Assembly: GCA_015680905.1 (NCBI GenBank)
Contig: CM027378.1
Span: 56,569,501-56,633,500, forward strand
Direction: 5' to 3'
DNA from: Coptis chinensis
Taxonomy: Eukaryota; Streptophyta; Magnoliopsida; Ranunculales; Ranunculaceae
Length of the DNA stretch: 64,000 nt
Under the pieces are notes generated by a model that saw only the letters and a program-made list of their open reading frames with translations, ran no database searches and was not told the DNA's origin. A program made the translations under genes and the position numbers. Positions 23,271 through 35,819 of this stretch are shown here, piece by piece; the first letter of the stretch is position 1; each line of letters opens with the position of its first letter.

Positions 23271-24906
23271 TGATAAGAGCTCAAAACTGTAGTTTTAACC
23301 CTGTAACAGTCATACTTTTAGACCAATTATGTGAGTAATAATTAAGAGTTAACACTGATTACGTGTTTTTATGCATTTCAAGCTTCAAAGTCCATTATGT
23401 GTAGAAATGTGCCACTTTAGCGAGATAAAGGAGCAAAGGTCGGTTACTAAGGAGTTCCATGATTAAAGGCCAAGATTCAAGAAGACAAAGCCTTTCTAAA
23501 AGCCCGGTCAAAAGCTGAAAAGTCGACGCGGGCAGAAACAGCATCAAACTCAGCAGAACTTCCAAAGGCCGTATCTTTGGACTCAGACCTCGAAATGGGT
23601 CCTACCTTATGTCAAAACGACTGCCTCGGAAAGAGCTTTCCAATGGTCTAAGCGTTGATCCAATCAGAGGAGCAGAAGTGGACGAAAATTCTGTTGAAGC
23701 CAACTGCAGCTGAAGAGGCCTTTTTGGACTGAAAGAATTGGGTTTTGGGCCTGATTCTCTGGCCCAAAACATGGCTCCAAGCCCATGCACGATTTTTGGA
23801 TCTGAGAGTATAAAAACAAAAGCTTGACTCTTTGTTAATGGTAGCTAGTTAGACCTAAAACTATAGATAATTCTAGATCTAGATTTAATTGTTTTTAATT
23901 TAGTTTAGCTTCAATTCAATTCTTGTTTTAGATTAAACTCTTAGAATCATTGTTCTTAGTTAGTTTGATTAATAAAATAGCTAGTTTGTCAATTTCAATT
24001 CTTGTCATTTACAATTGTTTAGATCTAAATTCCCTTATTACGTAGATAGCTAGACCTAGATTAATTAGATTATTAATTTAGTATTTGAATCATTGTTTTA
24101 TTATTCATTAGATTAATAAAATAGTTTTCTCCATAATCTAGTTTCATTTCCATTGATTGCTTAGTTTCAATTCGTAGTTTCAATTATTTGTCAGTATCAG
24201 TTTAATTCAATTATTGCATGAGTAGTTTTGAATTGAGTTTAAACAAGTAAGTTCAAATCTTTATATCATGTCTTGTTTGAATTCCATTGGGAATGATAGC
24301 GTGATGATTCTTGGCTAAACCTCCATTTGAGGGGATTGAGAAGCCTTGATGAAAGCTTGATCCTGATTATCGTTGAGTCGTCGTAATTTTCTTTCCACTG
24401 TAGAAATGATTAGTTCACCATGAGAATGGGTGTAATCGTTCACATGCTAGTTATGAATTGGTAGAAATGCCATGTGTAATTAGGGATTAGGAGTAACCAG
24501 TTATTCTCTATGGGCGCTTTAATTCGGATTACTTACGATTAATGGTTAGTAGGATTAAGTCGAGTTAAGGTAGAATCAATCCCCCTCAATTCCTTATCAT
24601 AGAATCGACGTAGCATTCCCATAGTTGTTCTAATAGTCGACTAGTTGCATCTTGTGAGTAATTGCATCATAGTCTAGTTGCCATTTCGTAAATCTCTCAT
24701 TAGACTTTGGTTAAGAGTAATTATACGTAGAGAGCACAGCATGCGGAAGGACTAGGAGTGGAACGAATCATCTACTCCACTATATCTCATAGAATTGAGA
24801 GTAGAAATCTTTGATAAATCTTAGGCACATAAGATAGTTTTAGTTTACTTACTTTTTGAGTTTCATCGTTCATTTCGTAGGTAAACTAACATTTTATGTT
24901 TTATCA
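23271..24906 (+). repeat. Element C 3' LTR
   Basis: 1636 bp, TGATAAGAGCTC to TTTTATCA. TATAAAAA at 23809-23816 is the likely promoter. Followed by TSD AAGGA. Confidence 0.95.
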
Positions 24907-25370
24907 AAGGACCCGACACTTCATATGTGATTGACATTCTTTCCATGAGACTACTTTCATTCAGAAGTCTGTTTTTCAAGGTAGTATGTGGGATGTTCGT
25001 ATGCATTATTCTTTTCCCCACATACATGAGGTAAAATAGTAGACCATCTTCTAAGAGATTCTTTGTTGAGAGTATGACCGGTGAGGATTGAAAGTCGAGA
25101 TTTTCTGTCTAAAGGTAAACTAGGGATTCCGTTTCTTGGATAGGAGAGTATAGGAGATTGACTAAGTACAAACATAAGCCTTGATTGAGAATTTTGTCAA
25201 TTTTTACTATCTCCCATCATAATCTATGAGTCTTTGCACCAATGTAGTTAGCAATGGATACCGTCTGTTGGAGTAAGCACTAAGTGGGTAAGGAATTTCT
25301 CTCTCTGAAAAATACTATCATTCTTGAACATGCTGTTGATTGATTTTGTGGGTATATCACCTGAAAACCA
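24907..25370 (+). other. Element D 3' non-coding region, continuation after C
   Basis: Begins with the right AAGGA of C's TSD. It aligns with F 39382-39845 (reverse strand) and less closely with G 46677-47145. No gene. Confidence 0.75.
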
Positions 25371-25446
25371 TCACGAGACTATAACTCGTCCTTTTTGGGG
25401 AACTTAAAGGTTTAAAACCTTGTTGCATATGGTAAATGCAATCGCG
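25371..25446 (+). ncRNA. Three-hairpin conserved element (copy in D)
   Basis: ACGAG/CTCGT around ACTATAA. The middle stem is weaker here (CCTTTTTG with CTTAAAGG, 6 of 8 pairs). TTGCAT/ATGCAA around ATGGTAA. Same order and spacing as in C. Confidence 0.5.
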
Positions 25447-25489
25447 ATGCCTGGGAAAGTGAGTTAGGATTTTATTTTTTAGGATGTAA

Positions 25490-26480
25490 GGAGGAAAATG
25501 TAAGTGTTAGTTTTAGTTAGTGTCTACTTATGTCCCAAGCAAATTTGTTTCTCATTAACCCCATTACGGGCGGAACTCTTATAGAGTTGCGTCAGTTTTC
25601 TTTTCTATATTAGTATGTTATAACCTTGTTTTGCAGATGTTCTGGAATTTCACGCGTTTCAATGGTATTTTCCTACACTCTTTATTTAAAATACTTTGAG
25701 GACAAAGCATGTTTCTTATTTGGGGGGCATAGAAACACGTGTAATTAAGGCATCAGTTAGGATATAGATATGTATAATATGCACTTGTTTTCTAGCTTAA
25801 AAATTCAAAAATTTTAAAAGAATATAAATAAAAAGTATGCTATACACTTAGAAATATTGGTATTGTTTTCTTTCTCTATGCTCTCAATAATCTAGAAGTC
25901 TCACGTAGCTTTTGCATTAGAATAGTTTTAGAAACTTAGGCTAATATGTAGGTAATAATCCTTGCATCTATCTATAAATATGTTACATGAGTATCTATGA
26001 TTGTTGGCAGTGAGTTTTTGAAATCTAGGCTAGAGTACTTATTCTACAAATCCTGTGAGAATATAGCCTAAGGCCTTATATGAGTGACAAATTTGAGAAA
26101 TGACACAAGGGAGAAGTAAAATCCGGATAGAGAAATTACACGTCCACTTGCTTGATCACTATACCATATCCTAAGCGAGAATTTAGGCCCTATTTGGATC
26201 GATATAGCCAGAAATTCCAACCTATGAATTATTTTCCGCTAGTCGCCCCTCTGAGCCTTTCTTTAGCCTTTCATAAACCTCAAATCCTTTACCCTGTTAC
26301 AAAACAAAACAAAATAAAAAAAATCAACCTACCCAATTCTTTGAATAAGTTTGAGAATAGAGATGAAGACTAGGGAAGAGAAGAACCTTTGAAATCAAGA
26401 ATTCGTTTGTCGCTTCAGAAGAGAAAAGTAAGTTTCCATCCAAATAAAACATAAATAAATAAATAAAAATAAAAAAAATA

Positions 26481-26530
<50 letters not shown>

Positions 26531-27194
26531 GAAATAAAGAGTTAGAACTCCAAAAGTAGAATCAATGGGTCAAAAGCCAAAGAAAAAGGGAAAAAAAATA
26601 TGGCTAAGGATGGAAACAAAGTGTAGAATCGAAAGTAAAGAATAAGGTTTTCTCTAGTTACATAATATGAAGACTCTATTATCTCAGACTTGTTCTCTTT
26701 GAATATCCATTTTCTTCCTTCTTAAACCATCTCCTAATCCCCGCAACACCTAATAAAGACCTTTAGCTCAATTAGGAATAGGTTAATGTGATAGTAAGTG
26801 GCAGATGTGTTTGATCGACTCCGGCTTCCTTGTGTGTCATTGAGTTTGTAAGGTAAAGTGTGCCCACCGCACTAATTTGGAGTAGCTAAAACTTGAGCGG
26901 AAAAATCAGAGTGGTTTTTGTCTTGACATTTATGTGAGGACCTACTTAAGGACGCTATTCCAAGTTTTCATAAACGGACCTGCTAGTTCATCTCATAGTA
27001 TTACTCATTGTATATATGTTTATTCGTTGATGATAGATTATTATGCATATATTAGCTTAGGTTTCGACTTTATTATTCTGTATTCATTGCAAGTGAGATG
27101 TATAGATAATTGAGACATAGATAAGGAAACAATAGTATTATTTCTGAGTCGTTGTAGTATAGATGAAGTTTGTGAGTACCTTCACTGGAAAACT
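25490..27194 (+). other. Element E 3' non-coding region
   Basis: Starts with the right GGAGG of D's TSD and matches C 21471-23095, including the GAGGACAAAGCATG plus TTTGGGGGG box near 25700-25730. Contains an (AT)n tract at 26489-26527. The frame 26152-26373 has no known domain. Confidence 0.75.
26489..26527. repeat. (AT)n microsatellite
   Basis: About 38 bases of AT following an A-rich run; absent at the homologous place in C. Confidence 0.9.
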
Positions 27195-27270
27195 CTCACG
27201 AGGCTATAACTTGTCCACTAGGGAATTCCTAGTGGTTTAAGGCCTTGTTGCATACGGTCAATGCAATCGC
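27195..27270 (+). ncRNA. Three-hairpin conserved element (copy in E)
   Basis: Same as the C copy except that stem 1 reads ACGAG/CTTGT (a G-T wobble keeps pairing) and loop 3 reads ACGGTCA. Stem 2 is CCACTAGG/CCTAGTGG. It lies 100 bases before the 3' LTR. Confidence 0.55.
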
Positions 27271-27369
27271 ACTAGGCGAAACGAGATTAGTTAGAACTCC
27301 ATTTTTGGTCACTTATTCTAATTTCTCATATTTGGTTAAGGACAAGCAAAATTCTGTTTGGGGGTGGTT

Positions 27370-28882
27370 TGATAAGAGCCCAAAACTGTAGTTTTAATCC
27401 CTTAACAATAATACTTTTAGACCAATTATGCGAGTAATAAATAAGAGTTAATGCTAATTACGTGTTTTTATGAATTTCAGACATTGAAGTCAATTATGTA
27501 AAGAAATGTGCCACTTTGGCGAGATAAAGGAGCAAGGGTTGGTTGCTAAGAAGTTCTGTGATTAAAGGCCAAGATTCAAGGAGACAAGGCCTTTATGAAG
27601 CCCGGTTAAAAATTGAAAAGTCAACACGGGCAGAAACAATGAGTCAGTAGAACTTCCGAAGACCAATCTTTAGACTCAGGCCTCGGATTTGGGCCTACAT
27701 TACGTCAAAACGACCGGCTCAGAAAGAGCTTTCCAATGGTCTAAGCCTTGACCCAATCAGAAGAGTAAAAGTGGATGAAAGGTCTATTGAAGTCAAAGCC
27801 AGCTGAAACGGGCTCTGTGGACTGAAGAAAGTGGGCTTTGGGCTCGATTTTCCGGCCCAAAACATAGCTCCTCAGCCCATGCACGAAATTGTGGATCTGG
27901 TCTCCTTCTTTACATAAAACAAGACTTAGCTCTTAAGAAAGATATAGTTAGATAGCTTAAAATAGAAAGTAGCCATTAAAATAACTTGTAGATCTAGTTT
28001 TTTTTTGGAATTTCAATTAGTTAATTAATTAGTTTCATACATTGTTTTAGATTTGTTATTGGAATGATTGTTCTTCATTGATTAGATAAATAAAATAGTA
28101 GTTCTTCATTTCGATTTTTGTCATTTAAATTTGTAGATCTAATTTCAATTCTTGTTGTTATTCAATTCTTAGTTATTAATTAGATTTAAAGTATTGTTAG
28201 TTAAAATTAGTAAAGTTCAAATCTTTATATTATGTCTAGTTTTAATTCAATGGGAAATGATAGTTTGATGAATCAAGGTTAAACCTCCATTAGAGGGGTT
28301 TGATGAAGCCTTGATAAAAACTTGATTGTGTAGTATAGAATCGTTGTAAGAATCTATTCCACTCTAGAAGGTCGTTGATTCGCCATGAGAATGGATGGAC
28401 AACGTCATATGCTAGTTATGAATTGGTAGAAATGTCATGTATAATTAGGGATTAGAACGACCAATTCTAACGTTCTTCGGTAGAAGAACGTTAGAATTGG
28501 TTTACAACAATTCTATGCTAGTTTATTAAGTTGGATTCAAGGTGGAATCAAATTCCCCTATTTCTTTATCTAGATTCAACTCTTACCATTTTGTCATTTC
28601 GTTATTTGTAGCTTGTTATTTGAATTCACATCGTAATATAAATTCAACCATTACTCTCATTAGACTTTGGATAGACTCGTCAATTGTAGAAAACTTGAAT
28701 GCTAAAGGACTAGGAGTAGAACGAATCTTCTATTCCAACTCTACGTCAATAGATTCGATAGTAGAAAACAAATATCTTTGATAAATCTAGTAACAGTTCA
28801 GTTTATAGTTTTACTTGCGTTTAGAGTTCATCGCTTTATTTGTGAGTAAGACTATTCATTTTTACGGGTTATAATATATGCA
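27370..28882 (+). repeat. Element E 3' LTR
   Basis: Begins TGATAAGAGCCC after a GTTTGGGGGTGGT tract. It aligns with C's LTR along its length but is clearly diverged, and closely with A's partial LTR. The right end is set between 28873 and 28882 by alignment to C's TTATCA end. Confidence 0.75.
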
Positions 28883-28997
28883 TATCGGTATCGGCAGGTA
28901 AAGCTTGCTGTAACTGCTAACTAGAACTTTCCAAGACGCCCCCAGTGTCTTGGCTTTTTCCTTTCATCATCCCCTTTACAGTGACAAAATTACAATT
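28883..28997. other. Short unassigned stretch between E and H
   Basis: No gene or repeat recognised. Confidence 0.4.
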
Positions 28998-29805
28998 TTT
29001 TTACTCTGACTGATCCCCCCCTAATTTCATGCAAGCCATACACTGTGGGAAATATGATTACCTAGTAGAATGTACTTGGGACAACACATATATCATGTAT
29101 CCACTTTCTTCTGAGTATTGCATTGTGATCGGAGTGATGTTTTATGACCACGAATTTCGTCATCACTATCTGAGGTCCCGCTCGAACTAGCAATTTTATC
29201 TCTCCAACGGGCTTGGTAAAGCTTCCATTAAACCCATACAGACTGAATTGTGGGGGCTTTAGATGAGTCTCATCGAGACCGATGCTTGTGAACGCCTTCT
29301 AGAATAAAATGTTCACAAAACTACCACAATCCACCAGAATCTTTTGCACATCATACCCAGAGATATGCAAAGTGATTAATAATGCATTATCATGTGGCAA
29401 CATCACCTTAGACAAGTCATCTGGTACGAATATAATTGCTCCTGGAATATTAGCCGATACCAGACTCTGATTTACTGGAATAGGTTCGACATTGACCTCG
29501 AGCACTTCTTTTACCATTGAAATCTTTCTTATTTTATCTCTAATGATTTTCTTCTGTGATATCTCCCCTTTGTAGATCATATTTATTACTCCAAGGGGTT
29601 TCTCGTGTATGGTTGCAGTTTCTGCGGGTCTTCCATCAGCTCTAAACTCTCGCAACTTACCCTCCTTCATCAACCTATCTATCTTTTTCAGCAACTGCAA
29701 ACATCTATTTGTCTCATGATTCTCGACGTTGTGAAAATTGCAATAAGGTCTGCCCTTTATTTCCCTCAGAATGTATTTTGGCCATATCAGAAAATCTTCT
29801 TTCAC
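28998..29805 (-). pseudogene. Element H gag C-terminus and retropepsin (fossil)
   Basis: Minus frame 29805-29299 begins with a knuckle-like RPYCNFHNVENHETNRC and RLMKEGKLREF. It ends in PHDNALLITLHISGYDVQKILVDCGSFVNILF, the Tat/Ogre retropepsin block (family form PHxDALVxxxxIxxxxVxRxLVDxGSSxDxLF). Further minus-strand sequence to about 28998 continues with LYGFNG, KPVGEIKLLVRAG, NAILRRKWIH and VYGLHEIRGDQ. Confidence 0.8.
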
Positions 29806-29873
29806 TACCCTCCTTAAAATATCTTCAGGTGTGGTATTGATGGCGATAAAATTACTGGGATCTAGCTCTTCTT

Positions 29874-31110
29874 TCAGTGCCCTCTCAAATTTCCTTCTTT
29901 GCTGGGGTTGATTATCCGATTTGTATAATGCTCCTGAGGTCTTTTGTTGTCTGACCTAGAGGAGTCTCGACTCTCATGTCGATCGCCATTATCTCTGTCC
30001 TTCTTTCCTATCTCTGACACTTGTAATACAGTTTGCATAGTGGCTGCATTTATCCCCTCTTCCACTCTAATATCTCTATCAGCTTTGTCATACAAGTCTT
30101 GTAGACTTTTAACTTCCTTTCGTAAGAGATATTTGTGCAGATATGATCCAGGTATCACACCTGTTTAGAAAGCCATGACAGTTGTCATTTCAGACTCGTC
30201 AAGCCTCTCGACTGACTGAGTTTTGGCCTTGAACCTGGCCAATAAATCCTTCAACGACTTTTTCTTTCCTTGTTTCAATTGGAATAGGACCGACACCTAT
30301 TTTGGCTTCACCCTATGGTAACCATAATTGGTGAGGAATCTCTATTCGATCTCACGAAAATAAGAAATGGTCCCCTCAGGTATTGTATAGAACCACTTCA
30401 GTGCTTTGCCTATTAGGCTCAAAGAAAATGACTGGCATAGCACGACATCCCAATACTCCATTCCATGATATATCGAGAATTGGTGTCGATAGCTGAAGAG
30501 ATGGTCCATGGGGTCAGTGGCCCTATCATATTGGGTGAACTTTGGATTTTTGAATTTTGGAGGTAATGGCTCCCTTTCTACTACTTCCTTTTCCAACGGG
30601 TTTCTACTTACATCGTCGGCCAATTTACGAATCGAGGCTAATACCTTTTCCCGTAACTGGTCCCCAAATTGCCTCTGCACCATTTCTTTCGTGATTGGTG
30701 CTTTTACCTCTTCCTCTTGCACCACTTTTGGTGTCGATTTCGCCACTAATTGCACCTCTTCGAGATGGCTTTTTCTCACTTCCTCGTGATGGCTCTTCCT
30801 CACCACTGGAGTGCCTGGACTCGATTCATCGCCATCTTTCTCGTACATAGCTTCTACTGCACGTTTCTCATTCTCTTCTCTCACAGCTTTGTTTTTCAGC
30901 CATTAAAACTTTGTTCTGCTTCTCCAATTCTTCAAACTTTCTCAACAAGACTTTTAAAGAAACCTCTTCTTCATGTATCTTTTCTACTTCTTCCACCAAC
31001 CTACTTACCGATCGCCTTGTTCTGTGTTCCTCATTCTTGGACGCTACTTGAGAAGTGCTTTCTTCATTAATCATCATCGTTTTACTTGTTGTAGCACGCT
31101 TTGGAGGCAT
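29874..31110 (-). pseudogene. Element H gag (fossil)
   Basis: Starts MPPKRATTSK at 31110 with a Glu/Lys-rich helical N-terminus (VEEVEKIHEEE). The gag core is in 30884-30342 (FTQYDRATDPMDHLFSYRHQF, WYTIPEGTI-like FYTIPEGTI) and runs on to GSYLHKYLLRKEVKSLQDL (30158-29874). This is the Tat/Ogre-type gag layout. Broken. Confidence 0.75.
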
Positions 31111-31243
31111 CTTGACAAGAAAATGAACATTTCACTGATCTCATAGAATTTCCTTGAACACAACCAATTATTCTTTATCCCAAATGTCTACAAATGGATT
31201 CGATCTTCAAAGAAAAAGAAAAGAAGCAGCCTTTCTTGTCTTT

Positions 31244-31262
31244 GAATCACGGACGGTGCCAA
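31244..31262 (-). promoter_or_regulatory. Probable primer-binding site of element H
   Basis: Minus strand TTGGCACCGTCCGTGATTC directly inside the end of the presumed LTR (..CACTACA). It resembles the TGGCGCCGTCxGTGGG sites of Tat/Retand elements. Confidence 0.55.
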
Positions 31263-31466
31263 TGTAGTGATCAAGTTCTTCTTCTAAGACCAGTTATGAA
31301 TTGAATAGGTTTGGACTGAATTAAGGATCAAGAAGAAGTAAAATTTAAGCTTTTGGATTAATCAGTAATGGCAGTTACAAAGTCGCTCAAACTCTCTCTC
31401 TATTGCTCTGGTTTTACAAGTTTTTCTGGAATGAATCGAATGAATCTTCTTTCTCCTGATCATCGC

Positions 31467-31475
31467 TTTATATAG
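31467..31475 (-). promoter_or_regulatory. TATA box of element H LTR
   Basis: TATATAAAG on the minus strand upstream of the gag leader. Confidence 0.5.
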
Positions 31476-32767
31476 TCCTTCAGCTATAGTGGACTCCAAT
31501 CCTATCCTGACGCGTGTCCATTCCCATTTTTCTCATTCCTTATTCCCGCTTGTTCCTGTAATACATGAACTTATACGCAAGATATCGACAATCATGTCGA
31601 TATCTCGAGTTATTTACGATATTTGGGCTGGAATATCGGGTTGACAATATTTGCCCACGACAGCTTTCACATATGCGAGTGATCGACCTCCTGCATAATT
31701 CTTGACAGTCCACAAACATGAGTGATCGAAAACTGTTCACATCAAGTTTGCATACAGGTTACTTAAATTACAAACTGGGGGTTATACTATTACATCACCT
31801 GAGCAAGGAAATGGATATTAGTTCCCTAGTTGGAGCTAAAATAGTTGTAACAACCATGCTTCTGTGCATACTCAATACATCTATGATTTGAGCACAATGC
31901 CTCAAATACTAAAACTGTTTTCTACTAATTTCAATCCTTTTTAGTAGAAGGTCAATTTTTAGCAGGTCATCAGTTCACTAGAGCTTGAACGGACACTGTT
32001 ACTCCAAGTCAATTTCAGGAGGAGTAACCAACTCTTATACTAAGGACGCAATTAAAACTCAAAAGCTTAATGTTATTTTTTTCGATGACAAGAACTAATT
32101 GTTTCTAATAGCAACGAATTATGGTTTTCTTATAAAGGAGAAACTCCATAGCTGGTCTTATATCATATCAGTACACTCGCGCAACTTGGACCATTTTCAG
32201 AAATTTTTTTGAACAGATTCATTCTGAACTGAATCGATCGTATAACTTACATTTTCAATGACTCATATTGGCATTTGACATTTGACAGTTGGCATTTTTA
32301 GTGCCACCTTTCAAGTCATCCACATATTGACCAGCCCCCTCCCCAATATGTAAGTCTTCAACTAAAACTATCGACCTTGATTATACTACTAATTTCTATA
32401 TCTACAGCTCGACCTACTGCAGGTCGATTACACTTCAAGATGGGGCTAGTTATCGCCATCTGCGCAGATACAACCCAACCTTTTGAGCTCAATTAATGCT
32501 CAATTTATTGACGAAATTACCAATTATTTTGTTCTAAGTATGTTCAATTCGGTTATTATTTGAGCTTAATGCTTTATACATCTCCATAATTACCACCATT
32601 AGTTTGTACTAACTTTTTGGTTCTAGCTTGCATTTTACAAGTCAATTAAACTTCAAAAATAAATTGGGGCTAACTACAGTCACGCCAATTCAAGGCTAAT
32701 CTCCAAATTACGATCTCCAAACTATTATCTCCAAATTGCAGTCTCCAAATTCAGTACTACTCAGACA

Positions 32768-33215
32768 TAATAGTTCACCATACAATTTCTCACTAATTGA
32801 GGACCTCAATGAGGATCAATTAAGTGCAGAATTACCATACCATTTTGTCACCAACTGAAGACCTAAATCTCTAGGATTATTTCAGCACAGAATTACCATT
32901 CCATTTTCTCACCAACTGAGGACCTATATTTCTAAGATTAGTTAGGCACAGAACTGCCATACCATTTTCTCACCAACTGAGGACCTATACTTCTAAAATC
33001 AGTTCAGCGTAGAACTACCATACTATACCATTAGGAATTTATAGCTAAGAGAGAATCAATGCAGAATCACCATACCATTCCATTATCTCACTAATTGACG
33101 ACCTAAAACTAGGGTCAATTCAGTGCATAATTTCCATATCATTACTCATTAATCGAAAACCTACCAACATGATCAATTAAATACATAATTACCATTCAAT
33201 ACCATACCATCTCTT
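32768..33215. repeat. Tandem repeat, about 61-bp unit, about 7-8 copies
   Basis: Units start near 32829, 32890, 32951 and 33012 (exactly 61 apart), then 33063, 33128 and 33185 with drift, plus one diverged unit to the left. The core is ACCATACCATTTTCTCACC followed by AACTGAGGACCTA. Just left, 32700-32755, CTCCAAATT words repeat every 14-16 bases. Confidence 0.85.
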
Positions 33216-34219
33216 ATGAAGTAACTCCTAAAAAAACTAGGAAACTTCGAAGAGAACTATAGATATTTCTATAACGTTAGACAACACGGGAACAAAGGAG
33301 ACAAACTCTACATTATTCTATACCAGATTGCATAGATCATACAAAATGACATGCAACAAAATTTACCATACCATACCTTTTCTTGCAAAGTTGATACCCT
33401 AACAGCAAAGGATCAATTGGCTAAGAATTTATCAAAGCAACATCTTTTGCACCTTCAGTTACTACCTTCCCATGTGTGGAATTACTCTCTCATCATGTCG
33501 CCCCACAGAATAGGAACTATCTAATGAGAGGGGGCTATGTAAGGGACTAATATACACAACCAATGTATATTATATACGTGTCCAGCACAACTCATTATCC
33601 AAGATAGAACTATATGAAGACCTCAACCAGGTCACTCGTATCAAGACTTTAGCCAAGTCGCTTAAATACTCAGCCAGGTCGCTTATATCAGGACCTCACC
33701 CAAGTCTTGTAACGCTCAAAGATGGAAAAACAATCGTTACAGCAATTCTGTAACAGCAGCCATGCACTCATTTATCATTCATTTAAGTTCATTAAAGTCC
33801 AACATTAAAAGTCATTGACCAAAGGTTATGGGCGATAAATCACAAGAGAATTACCAAGGAAAAGGAGTAGAGAATTCTAAGGATCCTCTCGATTTTCCAT
33901 CTACTCCGTTCTCTATCTCCTCCATCTACCATTCTAATATACAATTCCAATGAGGAACTATGTCTAACTTCATTCAAGTTCATTAAAGGAGGTTTTTTGC
34001 CGATATTAAAAGACCAATGGGGACCAGGGGTTGGGTGATATGGTGTGATATTACTTAAGTCACAGCAATGATCCTATATTCTAATTTTTTTGCCGCTTTT
34101 AGTTAAATTTTAGCTTGGAGAAGAATTCTTATCTTCTCAATCCTCCATTCTCTTGCCTTTTTGGGTAAATCCTCCATTGATTAACAGTGTGAGTTCTGAA
34201 AAAGTAAGCAAAGTTACAA

Positions 34220-35817
34220 ATGTCTTCTACTAGTAACCCCCCTTCTCAGAGAACAAATTCTAATCAACAACAAGTTGATGGCCAGAATAACGGTGGTGGA
34301 TCAAGGTGGAGTTCCATGGTTGGTCGAAATGGAGATTAGGAATCTATTGTAGCCTTCACTACGTTCTCTCCTATTATCATAGATGGAGTTGCTCAAGTTC
34401 CAAAGTATCTTGTGGAACAGGGGATAAAGCAATGGGATGAATACTTGGTGGGATATTTTATGGACAAACGGCTATCGTTTCCAATGGTAAAGAAAGTCTT
34501 GGGAAAGAAATGGAAACTAAAGGGAAAATTTGATATCACGACAGATAAGGACTTGTTCTACATGAACTTTACCTGTGTAGAGGACAGACAGATGATCTTA
34601 GATGAAGGTCCAGTTTTTATTGCGGGGAGAGTGTTCGTAATAAAGCCTTGGACAGTAGACGTTAACAACTACAGAAGCAAGGAGAATACAATACCAATAT
34701 GGGTAAAGTTGATGGAGGTACCAAAAGAGATGTGGACACTTGATGGTTTGTCATATCTAGCTAGCTTGCTAAGTGGAATACCAAAATTTATGGATGATGC
34801 TACTGTGAAAAGGAAAAGTTTGTCTTTTGCTCAGTTTTGTATTAAATTCCCAGTTAACCATGAGTACAAAGAAACCATAAAAATTAAGGTTGGGGATCGA
34901 GAAATTGATTTACCACTTGAGTACCCATGGAAACCTTAATCTTGAGAAAAGTGTAATTGCTTTAGGCACACTATACAGCAATGTGGTATCAGGGCCATGA
35001 GGGTGAGGACATGAAGGGAAAATGGACAGTCAAATGATGCTGAAGGGTCAGTAGGGTGTGGGTACAAAGGCAGAATGGTCAAACAAATGATTCAAGAGCA
35101 AACAGAGAAGAGAGGTCACTCAATGGTACAAGAGTAAACAGCCAAGAGGGAAATGAAGCTGAAACTGAACAAGGGAATCAAAGGAATGGTATAGGGGCAC
35201 TAGAAGTTGTTATTGCAAACCCAGAGTTGGAGCCTAGGATTGCAGAAATTCGAGAGACAAGTCTCTGTAACATGGAAGGCAATGGGCAGCAGGCCCAATA
35301 GAGCCACAGTGAGATCCTCTCAATCAGTAATACAAGCTTAGTCACTCCTGGATGAGTAGAGAGATACTTTGGAGACCATCCTACTGAGGACCAGTCTTTA
35401 GGAGCTGTTGAGTTCAGTGCGGAGGCTAATAACTATGTGGGGATTAAAAATGATGAAACTGACACTCTAGTTGTGAGTGGTGGAAGATATGAGTTAATAC
35501 AATTTGATGAGGAAGACTACACACACAGAGGTAAGGTGGTAGTGTACTCTGAAGTCCCAGCAACTGAAGAAGAACCTCAATATCATGGTGAACAGGTAAT
35601 ATATGAAGCAACAGCTCTTGAGGATAGTGTTATTGAGGATGATCTATCAGAGCTTGATAGGGAATTCTTTAATGATGAGCAACTGCAACATGCAGTCACA
35701 CTAGCTTTTCTCCCCCTGCAACTGACAACAAGGTCTCAGACTAAGGATTGCAACTCCAACAAGAAAGGGAAGGATAAGAACAAGGGTTCTGAAAGGAAAG
35801 GGAAACGCAAACATTAA
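34220..35817 (+). pseudogene. LINE ORF1: DUF4283-type RNA-binding protein with CCHC
   Basis: The Met at 34220 begins SSTSNPPSQRTNSNQQQ; an in-frame TAG at 34337 interrupts. The frame from 34412 gives the DUF4283 domain (LVGYFMDKRLSFPMVKKVLG, MNFTCVEDRQMIL, VFVIKPWTVDVN, IPIWVKL). It stops at 34939, just before a CCHC remnant (CNCFRHTIQQC, first Cys codon now TGA). Frames 35056-35301 and 35437-35817 carry the hydrophilic tail in a shifted frame, ending in Lys-rich KGKDKNKGSERKGKRKH. This is the nucleic-acid chaperone/RNP protein of plant L1s. Confidence 0.8.
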
Positions 35818-35819
35818 CC

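Larger units (their letters stand above)
28998..34100 (-). mobile_element. Element H: Tat/Ogre-like gag-protease LTR element fossil, with presumed 5' LTR
   Basis: Minus strand: presumed 5' LTR from about 34100 down to 31263, primer site 31262-31244, leader, gag 31110 to about 29900, knuckle-like block, retropepsin to about 28998. Then E begins, so RT could once have followed on the far side. It is a different lineage from A, C, D, E, F and G, judged by its gag and protease. The outer LTR limit is uncertain because the LINE starts nearby. Broken, several breaks. Confidence 0.6.
31263..34100 (-). repeat. Presumed 5' LTR of element H
   Basis: The left edge (plus strand TGTAGTGATC, i.e. minus ..GATCACTACA) abuts the primer site. 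A TATATAAAG lies about 205 bases inside, on the minus strand (31467-31475). No gene. It contains the 61-bp array and a region of repeated AGGTCGCT/CAAGTCG words at 33615-33705. The right limit is a guess, since a second LTR is not visible. Confidence 0.45.

Noticed and set aside
32768-33215. CRISPR-like array
   Set aside because: Unit divergence and contiguous units without unique spacers; plant LTR context.
34150-34200. LINE target-site duplication (CTCATTAGAGGA after the poly(A) versus TTCATTAAAGGA near 33980)
   Set aside because: Nine of twelve matching bases at an uncertain 5' end is within chance.
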